Below are positions 1-9,109 of a stretch of DNA of 64,000 nucleotides, in pieces (within the stretch, counting starts at the first letter, position 1; each line of letters starts with the position of its first letter). Below the pieces are notes generated by a model. It was not told the DNA's origin and searched no databases. It saw only the letters and a list, made by a program, of their open reading frames with translations. A program made the translations under genes and the position numbers. The stretch comes from Chamaecyparis obtusa (taxonomy: Eukaryota > Streptophyta > Pinopsida > Cupressales > Cupressaceae), in the NCBI GenBank assembly GCA_027943335.1, contig BSBK01000520.1:783001-847000 (forward strand). The letters are read 5' to 3'.

Positions 1-1914
1 TACACAGTACAGAAGAGGAGTGGACATACTGTCCTTCTGACCTCACAACAAGGAAGTGAAGATGTTCCTTCCACTTCAAGAGGGAAGAGACCACTTGGTG
101 ATCCAGCAGTGTAGACACCTTCCCCAAAAAGGCAAAAACAAGAGGAAAAAGGACCGACAGAGGAGATTTACTCTCCTTCTCAATCCCCTATTCAGTTGGA
201 TGAGCATGGGGCAGTAGAGTAGCTGGTGCCGTTAAGGGATGAAGGAAATCTTTTTGTTTTTAATGAAGATTTGCAAGAGGGAATGCCGGAGGCACCTAAG
301 GAGGTGGCCATGGATCTCACAGTAGAGGAATTTGAGGGTAAACAAATAGACCCTATTCTAAAATAGGCAAGTGACTCTTTCCTTGCCGATGATGATTTTG
401 TTAAAACCAGGGCCTTCTCACAGTTTTTATGGAGAATGAAAATCAATCAGTTTAAGGAGATTTGTGAGAAGAAGAAGGAAGAATCCCCTGATAAAGATGT
501 GAAAGAAATAGAGGAGGAGACCAAGGCACAAATGGCTAAACAATTTGAGAAGATCACTCCAGAAGAAGGGAGAGCCATGATTCACACAGCAGGGATTCTG
601 ATCCTACCAGAATGGGACATTGCTGATGCTATTGTTTTTGACCAAGTAAGGAAGAGCAAGGTAAAGACCCTAACTACACTAGAACAGGCTAAGCAGGCAG
701 CTAGGGGAATTACTTTTTCTGAAGATCATGCTGCTTTGGTCATGTGGTCTTTAGATAAAGACAAAAATAAAGGGAAGAAGAGTGATTTCTCCACAGGGTA
801 TACAGGGAGCCTAATGGTTCAGAGAGTGGGAGAAACATTTGGTGTGGAGGCCTCTAATTTGATTCTTGAAACTGCCAAGTTTAATGTTAGTGTGGCAGAG
901 AAGGATGCCAGAGAAAAGGAAGAGCTTAGGCTCAAATTTGAAATGGTCCTTAAATCTTATAATGAGCTCAAAGTTGAGCTAATTCAAAATGACAAACTGA
1001 TTGTCCAGTTATCAGGACCACAGGACCAAAGATCTCCTCAATTAGCAATTTCTGATAAGCTTGTGGTGGCTTCATCTTCAAGCCCAATAATTGAATTTCC
1101 ACCCTCACCACTCCCAGAAATAGATATGGATGCAAGGGTTGCTTGGGAGAAGCTGAAGCTGACAGAGGAAACAAATAAATTGAGGGAAATCAGGGAACAA
1201 TTGGAAAAGGAAAGAAATGAGAACGCAAAGGCCACAACTTTAGTAAATCAGAAATATGAAGAAAAAATAGTAGGGGTGATTATGGAATTTGCAGTAGATT
1301 TAAAGCCTTCTATTATACATGGCCATATGGATAAGTTAATTTCTTTGCTTAAGGTTATTAATAAAGAGAAGGATGAAATGGCTCCAGTTTTGAAGAGATG
1401 GATTGAAAGGTCTCCCAATGTAAAACTATTTCGTATGTTATCAAAGGGACAGGAGGACCCAGATCCTTTAATAAAGCCATTGCATCAAATTGTGAAGAAG
1501 TTGGTGCATTTCAACATTTCTGTGGATAATTTTATCAGGAGGACAAGTATGTTGAAATATGAATTAATGCTTTCAGGTTATGAACTGGTGCCTCCTATTT
1601 TTACAGACAAAGGAAAATTTAAGGAAGCTTATCAGTGGAGGGAGGAGTTAGATGGACTCCTCACAGAATGAATCAATAATGTTTTAAGTGATAAGTCTTC
1701 TTTCAGTGGCACAATTAAAATGTTGATAAATGCCAGGTTAATATTTGATACCATTCAACAGAAAATCATACAGATCATTAGTGAATGGGAACAGTTGTCT
1801 ACCGGGAAGGATGAATTTGTTAAGTTTGAGTTCCCAAGTGAAGAGGTGTATAATAAATGGAGATCTCAATACATGCCAGCTATGGAGAGTGAAGATACAC
1901 CGCTAGCTTCATAA
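1..1914 (+). pseudogene. U3-encoded accessory protein, 5' LTR copy (C-terminal two thirds)
   Basis: One frame runs from base 1 to TAA at 1912-1914, broken by TAG at 112, TAG at 220, TAG at 364 and TGA at 1669. The TAG at 220 is CAG in the 3' LTR copy (14124), so it arose after insertion. Those at 112, 364 and 1669 are shared by both LTRs and were present at insertion; one may be a true end of an upstream protein. Function is unknown. The longest open part is listed separately. Confidence 0.7.
436..1671 (+). CDS. Coiled-coil part of U3 accessory protein (411 codons open)
   Basis: No recognised enzyme domain. The sequence is rich in Lys/Glu, with heptad-like helices around residues 155-195 (from KDAREKEELRLKFEMV) and 235-285 (KLREIREQLEKER), separated by a Ser/Pro-rich linker (ASSSSPIIEFPPSPLPE). 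A more globular C-terminal part contains RWIERSPNVKLFRMLSKG and the motif KFKEAYQWREELDGLL. The 3' LTR copy at 14340-15575 differs at about 19 of 411 residues by eye and is equally open. The ATG at 436 is probably internal to a longer frame, because coding continues upstream in frame. It lies in U3, upstream of the LTR TATA box, so it would be carried at the 3' end of the genomic RNA. Role unknown; inference is a structural or nucleic-acid-associated accessory protein. Confidence 0.65.
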   Translation: MKINQFKEICEKKKEESPDKDVKEIEEETKAQMAKQFEKITPEEGRAMIHTAGILILPEWDIADAIVFDQVRKSKVKTLTTLEQAKQAARGITFSEDHAALVMWSLDKDKNKGKKSDFSTGYTGSLMVQRVGETFGVEASNLILETAKFNVSVAEKDAREKEELRLKFEMVLKSYNELKVELIQNDKLIVQLSGPQDQRSPQLAISDKLVVASSSSPIIEFPPSPLPEIDMDARVAWEKLKLTEETNKLREIREQLEKERNENAKATTLVNQKYEEKIVGVIMEFAVDLKPSIIHGHMDKLISLLKVINKEKDEMAPVLKRWIERSPNVKLFRMLSKGQEDPDPLIKPLHQIVKKLVHFNISVDNFIRRTSMLKYELMLSGYELVPPIFTDKGKFKEAYQWREELDGLLTE

Positions 1915-2182
1915 AGTAGATCAAAACAATAAATTTTGAGTCATAGGGGTGGTTGAGATATGAGGAAATATTCATTACAGAATGGACAACAAATATCACA
2001 GATCAGATTTGTTAACAGCTGCCGAAAGTTTGCATTAAAAGATGTGAAGAAGGTCGGCTCAACTGCATTTTCCTCACCATTGTGACTGAGTGTATTTATT
2101 GTAAATTTTGTAGTTGTTGAAAAGTTTTAGGGTTGATATTTTGTAAACCCTAGAATGACTGGAAGCTTATTGCATTTCCTTG

Positions 2183-2193
2183 TATATAAAAGG
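2183..2193 (+). promoter_or_regulatory. TATA box of the gypsy LTR
   Basis: TATATAAAAGG is a near-perfect plant TATA box, about 900 bases before the LTR end. It marks the likely U3/R boundary near 2215-2225. The 3' LTR has GAATATAAAAGG at 16085-16096. Everything upstream, including the long reading frame, is therefore U3. Confidence 0.7.
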
Positions 2194-2643
2194 ATTTCCC
2201 ATGGTCATTCTAGGTATTGAGTAAGTTAGGTGTAAGAAGAAAAAGAGAATTCTGAAGCCCTGCTACTCAGTCGAGGATTGTAAATTTGCATGATTTTGTC
2301 AGGATAATAGAGAAGTGATACAAGTTGGCACCATTATTCAGTAAGTTTGTTATTTAGAATATGATGTATGTAAATGATCATGGGTATACTTAATACAAAT
2401 ATCAAATCTTTACCTCTCCATTGTGTTTGTTCTATGAATCTTTAAGCCTATTTTAGGGTTTATGTGTATGTATCTCGCTTTGAGTTCTGACCTAGGGTTG
2501 GATTAAATATTACTCAAAGTAAAGTATGTGTTCATTGAATTCGCATAAGGATTATCTGTAAGTAGGTAAGAGTTGGGGTATTTGTATTTATGATTCAAAA
2601 ACCAGTTGTTCTCAAAGTTGTTTTGGGATCCTTTCTATTTTCT

Positions 2644-2735
2644 GACTCTATTGCCCAATGGATAAGACACTGGCCTGTATTCTCCTATCTTTGTTCTGAG
2701 AAGGTGATTCAGATTTCAAAGTCCCAAAATCTTAA
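2644..2735 (+). other. tRNA-Arg-like sequence inside the LTR (5' copy)
   Basis: The stretch starts GACTCTA and continues TTGCCCAATGGATAAGACAC, closely matching the acceptor, D-stem and D-loop of plant tRNA-Arg (GACTCCG..GGCCCAATGGATAAGG, from memory of the family). Further on, GATTC..ATTTCAAAGTCCCA resembles the T-arm GGTTCGAGTCCCA with C-to-T style changes. The anticodon region is expanded and the 3' acceptor strand is not recognisable, so this is a relic or tRNA-like element rather than a working tRNA gene. GACTCTA would pair with the TAGAGTC implied by the primer site at 3092. Confidence 0.6.
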
Positions 2736-2858
2736 AATCATTACCAGTAATTTTAGGTTTATTTACATTTATGTGTTGTCCCACCCAGTGATGGAGGATC
2801 AATGAACAATAGGTTGTTGTTTAGTATTCTCTCACTATTTTTATCTGTTAAAAGATCC

Positions 2859-2864
2859 AATAAA
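2859..2864 (+). terminator. Candidate poly(A) signal of the gypsy LTR
   Basis: AATAAA lies downstream of the TATA box and upstream of the LTR end, as expected for the R region; it is also present at 16763-16768 in the 3' LTR. Position supports it; no further proof. Confidence 0.45.
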
Positions 2865-3091
2865 GAAATAAGGGGCAGAGTTAAGACTATCAGTTAAGAG
2901 TTAAATACTATTGGATCAGGTGTACCTGCCTTGGTTTGACAGAGCCAGAAGCAGAAGAGGGATTATCCATCCCTATAGTTGGTCCAGTTGCCTATAGATT
3001 GCCCACATTTGGAACTAACCAATCCTTAATATCCATCATAGGCATATTGGTGTCTCTTTGAGTGTAAACTCCTTTCCAGGAACCAACAAAA

Positions 3092-3109
3092 TGGTGACTC
3101 TACTGGGGA
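3092..3109 (+). other. Primer-binding site, tRNA-Arg type
   Basis: TGGTGACTCTACTGGGGA starts three bases after the LTR terminal CA. Its complement ends TAGAGTCACCA, as the 3' end of a tRNA whose acceptor starts GACTCTA would. Ogre-like elements are known to use tRNA-Arg; the assignment here is from that pattern. Confidence 0.7.
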
Positions 3110-3384
3110 ATAGAGATTATAATCAGAAGAAAATAGTGTAGTTTCCAAGTTGAGCGAGACTCCTGACCTAGCTATTTAAATCAGTTGATATCTTTGGTGT
3201 TATAAATCAGCATAAACAACGTGGGTACGAGTAGAGCTTTGACTCTTGGCTGGCTTGTTTATCATATCCAGTGGTTTCCATTGAAAGTACAAAGAGTCAA
3301 TTTTAAAGGTTTTGATATTATCTCACACTCTGTGAGTGGCGACTCTGAACTTTTTATGATTAGTGCTTTATAAAATATAGCAGT

Positions 3385-6096
3385 ATGAGTTTCAGAAATA
3401 CAAGGTCATATAGTAGGGAACACCCTGAGGAAAGTCTGCGGGGTGGGCTTCCTATTACATCTAGAAGAAACCAAGGTAAGAAGGACAAAGATACCAGCGA
3501 TATGTCTATGACTTGGAGACAGAGGGGAAACCCTAGACAATATAATATTCCTCCTCCTAGTCAAGAAGGAAATGCCTCAGACTATGAGGAGGCAGTTGAT
3601 TTGGGACTTAATCAATATGAAGATTATTACTCACCCACAGAGAGGGAGGGTGAAGGAATATCCCAAAATAGGAGAAAGAATTCACAAAGGCAAGGAAGGT
3701 CGAGAAGTAAGAGTAGAGGGGGTCAATATTTTCTTCCTCCTTTCACCCTTGGTTCCTCAATACCATAGGGCCTTCAGGACTCTCAGGGTCAGCAAGAAAA
3801 TCCTCAAACACAACAGAATGAATCTGAAATGACTTTGCCTGACTCTGAAGATATATTTGAGGAAGTTCATCAACTGGAAAGAAGGATTTAGGAACAGGCT
3901 GCTATCAGAGAAAAAAGAGAAAGGGATAAGGAAGAAAGAATTAGACAAGCTATGATAAGGGCTGAACAGTTAAAAAGACAACTGTTAAACTTAGAGGCTA
4001 TAAACTATATTCCCATCCCTGAACCGACAAATGAGCTGCCTGTTGTTCCAAAGGATAAGGGAAAACAAAAAGACAAAGGTATTTCAATCAATGAACCTGT
4101 CAACCCTAAGCAAAATCTTGACCAGTCTTTGAGACTGGAGGCAGATTTGGAAAAAGCCAAGAAGGAGCAAGAGTTGCTAGCTAAACACCTGGAAAAGGCA
4201 GAATTAGAAGCAGCAACATTAGAAATGAAAAAGAAAATTGATTTTCTTAAAAGGTCTGCAGGACCTACAAATTTTGGTTTTTTGAATATGACACAAGGAG
4301 CTGGTGTTGCACACCCAACTAATTAGACAGATGGCTTTCCCCCACCAAGAGGATTTAATGGTTCTGCTACTACAAATACAAATGCATCCACATCTCAGGG
4401 TGCTGGTTTTTTGAATTTAGGTGTTATACATGAAAGGTGCAAGCAGTTGGTTTTCAATGGCATTCCTGGTTATCCCAACCCCATCCCTGAAGAAATTAGA
4501 AAAAAGCTCCCTAAATTTATAGGAAGCAATGTTGTAACTTGTGAAGAACATTTAAAAAAATTCATTGATGTAATTGATGATTACAATATTGTACCAGATG
4601 ATGTTATTATGAAATTATTTGTGCAATCTCTAACAGAAGATTCAAGAGACTGGTTTAGAGCTTTGTCTCATGGTAGCATAGGTTTATGGAATCAGCTTAG
4701 GCATTGTTTTAAAGAGTAGTATGGTGATAAGACACATGAGGGCTTTATGCTGAATGAATTTAATAACATAAAAAAGGATTTCAACGAAGATGTTGTTGAA
4801 TTTAATGTCAGGTTTCAAAAGGCCATGCATAAACTATTGCAAGTCATTAGATTGGATGACAGGGTATGCCTTGTTACATATTTAAATGCCTTCGACTCAA
4901 AAATGGGTTACTTATTGAGAGACAAAAACCCAAGGAGCTTTGTTGAAGCCTACAAGTTAGCTGTGAATATAGAGAGTAATCAAAGAATCTCAGGGAAGTT
5001 GGGAAGGAGAGAAGATAACAGATCACCTTTGTTAAATAGAAAGGATCAAGGAAAGCCCCAAAGTGTTAAACCAAAGGATGAGGAAAGCCTGAAACAAATT
5101 CTTAAGGCAATCAAGGATCTGAAACCTGGTGAAAACAAAAATAATAAAGCTGTAGGAGGAGACAACCCTCCCTTCAACAATTTTAATAAATTGCCAAGGA
5201 TGCAGAACTTTCCTTACAATACTCAATGGAAGGATGGAAAACCTTTTAGCCTAGACAAGGGGGATAGACCAAATAATAGAACCCCTGACCCATTACAAAG
5301 AAATTCAATGAATGCAGTGGAAGATATCCCATGGTGCATGGTCTATCAATCACCCCATGACCCTGATTATTGTGTCATATCCCAAAACATGTCTCCTCAG
5401 GAAGAACAAGAGTGCACGAAAGAACAGCCTTATGATGATCAGGGGTGTGGGATGACTTCTCATATTTTGAGTGAAATAGATTCTGCTGAGGAAGATGAAA
5501 ATCAGGATGCCTCATTTTCCCAAGCCAGAAATGAATTATACCATCAGCAGGTCTTTTCAAATAATGAAGATAGTGAGCCAGACAACATTCAATGTAATGT
5601 TCAAAAAAATGACTCAGCTACTACCTTGAGAAGGCCCTCTGATGAAGAGATCGCTTTGATAACAGAAAATTTGGTTACTCAGGCAAAGGCAAATTATAAT
5701 TTGAGGAATAGAGTGGTGGGTGATTCAGATCCCAAGCCTACTGACATTTTTATAAAGAAAACATCACAAGAAAAGATCAAGGATTCCCCTCATACTGATA
5801 AGGTTAAGATAAAGAGGAATGTCAAACTCAATGTTGTGTATAAAGTAAAGCCAAGGCCAGCAGTTGAGGTATCACCTGCTATACAAAATAAGGACAAAGC
5901 TCAAGTTGATATGCCTACAGAGGTACCCATCCAGGAGGTTGATAAAACAGTTGAGGATCTAAAATCAGAGGTAGTTGATTCAAAATATATTCCAGTTGAT
6001 ATGAATAAATTACTGTCTCAAATCACTGTCAAAGTTCCATTATTAGAAATGATGAGAATAGATGAACATAAGAAGAATGCTTTAAAATGGGTATAG
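3385..6096 (+). pseudogene. gag: gypsy gag (long N-terminal extension, capsid region, zinc-knuckle relic)
   Basis: Gag would form the particle and bind genomic RNA. The N-terminal 120 codons are Arg/Ser/Gln rich. A coiled coil follows around 3890-4260 (REKRERDKEERIRQAMIRA, then LRLEADLEKAKKEQELL). The capsid-like part begins near 4411, with typical plant gypsy gag signatures FIGSNVVTCEEHLKKF, MKLFVQSLTEDSRDWF and FNDIKKDFNEDV-like text near 4747. Near 5330 the PWC..PH.P.YC motif looks like a variant zinc knuckle, but the second Cys is Tyr (CMVYQSPHDPDYC), a TGT-to-TAT change. The tail to 6096 is acidic. Four TAG codons break it. Confidence 0.8.
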
Positions 6097-6213
6097 AGCA
6101 CAATACATACTGATCCTCAAAATTTAGGAGGAACTGAAAAGCAAATAGCAGTCGTAAATGATAAAGATGAAAACTATAGTGAGGAGATTGTTTCTAAAAT
6201 TCCTCAGATTTAC

Positions 6214-6516
6214 TTGGATACAAATGTTGTCAATACCATAGCAGGAACAGTTGACCCTTTCTTCTTTACTTTACAAATAAATGGAAAGTTGCTAAAAAAT
6301 TGCATGATTGATTCTGGAGCATCGAATACTATTATGCCAACTGAGATCATGAAGTCTTTAGGATTGAAAGTGGATTCACCCCATGGTAGGTGCCAGGCAA
6401 TGGATTCAAGAGAAGTACCAGTTGTTGGTACCATTAAAGCCTTGCCTTATAGGTTGGATGCTTATCCTAATAAATTATTGACTATGAGTGTTTTAGTAGT
6501 GGATATTCCTCCCTAG
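6214..6516 (+). pseudogene. gypsy aspartic protease domain
   Basis: The active-site motif LKNCMIDSGASNTIMP (D-S-G) lies near 6300-6345. It is followed by the second beta-strand region ending MSVLVVDIPP, typical of plant gypsy retropepsins that cut the Gag-Pol precursor. It is in frame with gag and broken by TAG at 6514. No G-patch was seen next to it in this element, unlike some Ogre elements. Confidence 0.8.
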
Positions 6517-6789
6517 TATGGGATGCTGCTATCAAGAAAATGGAGTGCATCTATGGGAGGAAGCATACAGTGTGACTTATCATTTGCCACTTTCAATTTT
6601 GAGGGAGAAAGTATCAAGGTTACTAGAGAATCCAGAACTCCACACATGATAGAAGAAGAGGAGCCGGACAATATGAATTGTTTCCTTGATACTGACATCA
6701 ATGCCTTCAAGGTCCAAGACAAGGAGGAAGATGAAGGTGTTGACCCTACTTATAGATCAAAAAATCAAGAAGGATGGATTGACCTAAAT

Positions 6790-7185
6790 GATCTTTGGAC
6801 TATGTATTTTTATGGTGCAAGTACCAGGGAAGGATCTGGAGCTGGAATATTGCTCATATCTCCTAATGGTAAAAATTTCAAGTACTCATTTTCCTTGTTG
6901 TTTACTTGCACAAATAATGTTGCAGAGTATGAGGCTCTGTTAATTGGTCTGAGATTGGCATCAAGACATGGCATAAGATGTTTAAAAGTAGTTGGTGACT
7001 CTAAATTGGTTGTATCCCAAATAAGGTCAAAGTATGCTTCCAAGAATCAAAAGTTGAAACAATATAGGAATGCTGTGTGGGATGAGATTGAAAGCTTTAA
7101 TGCTTTTAATATCTGTTGGATGGAGAGAAGTTATAATAGAATGGCTGACCTATTAGCAAATATTGCCCTTAGACCAGAGGATGCT
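6790..7185 (+). pseudogene. Additional plant/archaeal-type RNase H upstream of RT
   Basis: Text such as GASTREGSGAGILLISPNG, TNNVAEYEALLIGLRLA, VVGDSKLVVSQIRSKY and NRMADLLANIAL is the classic second RNase H of Tat-lineage elements, which removes RNA from the RNA/DNA hybrid. Of the catalytic residues, Glu in AEYEALL, Asp in GDSKLV and Asp in RMADLL are present. The first Asp (normally FDGA) is Tyr in YFYGAS (codon TAT at 6811). In the Tat elements I know, this domain sits between RNH and integrase; here it lies between protease and RT. Confidence 0.8.
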
Positions 7186-7704
7186 ACTTTTGTAGATGTC
7201 TCAAATGTGGAGGTACAGACCAGGCCTTCCATCCCTAACAATCTAGATAACTGGCAAGTTTTTTCTGATGATCAGGACATATTAAGATTTCTCCATTGTG
7301 AGTCTCACTTTGGTAACAAAGAAATGGATTTTAGCTCTTATGTTAATACAGTGAATGGCAAGGATGTTATTTTTGGGGAAGAAGTGTTGCAATTGAAATC
7401 AAACAGAGTTCCTAAAGGATTGGTTGCTCTTGAAAGAGCATTTGACAACAAGGATAAAATTTTCCATGCTAATTTTGCTAAAACTAATGAGCTGGAGGAA
7501 ATAAATTTGGGCACAAAAATAGCCCCTAGGAAGGTCTATATAGGCAGGTCTTTATCCCCAAGAATTAGAAAAAATTTGATTGATCTCCCCAGGAGATTTA
7601 GGAATGTTTTTGCCTGGTCTTATGACGATCTTAAGGCTTACAGGGAAGACCTTTTTCAGCATGAGATTCCCCTCAAGGAAGGCACAAAGCCTTTTAGATA
7701 GAAG

Positions 7705-8379
7705 TTGAGACCTGTTAACCCTACTTTGGCACCTAAAATGCAGAGTGAACTCAAGAAGATGATAGATGCTAGAATAATTGAACCTATTAGGCATTCCACT
7801 TGGGTTTCAAATCTGGTACCAGTTAGAAAGAAAAATGGTGATATCAGGCTATGCGTGGATTTTAGGAATCTCAATATAAATTCTCTGAAAGATAATTATG
7901 GATTACCAAACATGGAGAATATGTTGCAAAGGGTCACTGGGTCAGAGTTGATGTCCATGATGGATGGCTTTTTTGGTTACAATCAAGTCATGGTCAAAGA
8001 CACAGAACAATTCAAGACCGCATTTACAACTCCTTGGGGAACGTATGTCTATGTAAGAATGCCTTTTGGGTTGACAAATGCTGGTGCCACTTTTCAAAGA
8101 GCCATGGATGTAGCCTTTGCAGATTTTATTGATAGATTCATGGTGGTTTATCAGGATGATTTGACAGCCTTCTCAGCAAAGGAAGAACAACATTGTCAAC
8201 ATCTTGAAAAGATTTTTACCAGAGCATTAGAGTATGGGATATCTTTGAATCCAAAGAAGTGTGCTTTTGGTGTAATAGAAGGAAAGCTACTTGGGCACAT
8301 TGTTTCAAAAGATGGTGTGAGGATAGATCTAGAAAGAGTTGAAGCTATTGACAAGTTAACTTTACCAAAAAAATGTTAA
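7705..8379 (+). pseudogene. gypsy reverse transcriptase
   Basis: Conserved RT blocks appear in order: IIEPIRHSTWVSNLVPVRKK, RLCVDFRNLN, SMMDGFFGYNQVMV (first catalytic Asp), MPFGLTNAGATFQRAMD and VVYQDDLTAFS (catalytic Asp pair). The last has Gln where YLDD or YIDD is usual in plant gypsy elements. Upstream, 7186-7698 codes for the connector ending GTKPFR, then TAG at 7699 in place of the usual Gln of KPFRQKLRP. Frame is lost at the A-run 8367-8373. Confidence 0.9.
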
Positions 8380-8389
8380 AGGAATTTAG

Positions 8390-8970
8390 TCTTTTTTAGG
8401 ACAGGTCAACTTCTTAAGAAGGTTTATAACAAATTTTGCAGAGATTAGCATTCCCATATCCAAAATGTTGAAGAAAGGAGTGAAGGTTGAGTGGAACACT
8501 GAAGCTATTCAAGCTTTCAATGACATTAAAAGGGCCATAAAGCATGCCCCAGTCTTAAAGGTGCTAGATTATAGCAAGCCAATGCAAGTTTTTTCTTTTG
8601 CATCAGCCCACACTATTGCTGCAGTATTATTACAAAAAAATGCTAAGGGTTTTGAGCAACCCATTTCCTTTTTCAGCAAAACCTTGCAGGTGGTAGAATT
8701 GAATTATGATATTATTGAAAAACAAGCTTATGCTCTAGTCAAGGCTATCAAGACATTTAGGTGTTATTTGGTAGGGGCTACTGTGATTGCTTATGTACCA
8801 AGTGCTGCTGTCAAGGATATCCTGGTCCAACAGGAGGTCTCAGGAAGGAGATGTAGGTGGATAAATAGGATTCAAGAGTTTAACATTGATATCCACATAA
8901 CAAAGCTGGTAAGAGGATTAGGCCTAGCAAAGTTGATGGCCCAGAGTAATCTAAATGCAAACCAAATAAA
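8390..8970 (+). pseudogene. Canonical gypsy RNase H domain, catalytically degenerate
   Basis: After the +1 shift the RT thumb and RNH continue (LGQVNFLRRFITNFAEI, EWNTEAIQAFNDIK). The RNH fold is recognisable from FFSKTLQVVELNYDIIEKQA and IQEFNIDIHI. Catalytic positions are lost: FSFASAHTIAAVLLQ has Phe where the DAS Asp belongs, and IAYVPSAAVKDIL lacks the Asp of the usual TDH/TDQ. Only the EKQA Glu remains. This matches Tat-type elements in which the old RNH became a tether after gaining a second RNase H. Confidence 0.7.
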
Positions 8971-9109
8971 CATGTTGGAAGAGGATCAGAGACCTTATAT
9001 TTGCAATATGGACTGTTGTGAATGGTACAAAGATGTTGTCCAATATTTGCAAAAGATGATCCTACCCCCTGAGATGGATAATAATAAGAAAAGAACTATC
9101 AGACTCCAA

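Larger units (their letters stand above)
1..3088 (+). repeat. 5' LTR of the gypsy element (3' part only)
   Basis: Matches 13905-16992 with scattered, mostly transition differences and no obvious net length change. It contains the end of a U3 reading frame (to 1914), a TATA box at 2183, a tRNA-like stretch at 2644-2735 and an AATAAA at 2859. It ends in CA at 3087-3088, three bases before the primer site. Most of U3 lies left of the window. Confidence 0.9.

Noticed and set aside
192..446. Short - strand ORF (and its copy at 14096-14350)
   Set aside because: Antisense shadow of the U3 frame; present in both LTRs only because they are duplicates.
2644..2735. Functional tRNA-Arg gene
   Set aside because: The anticodon region is expanded, the T-arm consensus is damaged and the 3' acceptor strand is missing, so only a tRNA-like call is supportable.
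2590..2805. 71-codon ORF in the LTR (and copy at 16494-16709)
   Set aside because: It overlaps the tRNA-like stretch, has no family signal, and the tRNA similarity explains the conservation better.
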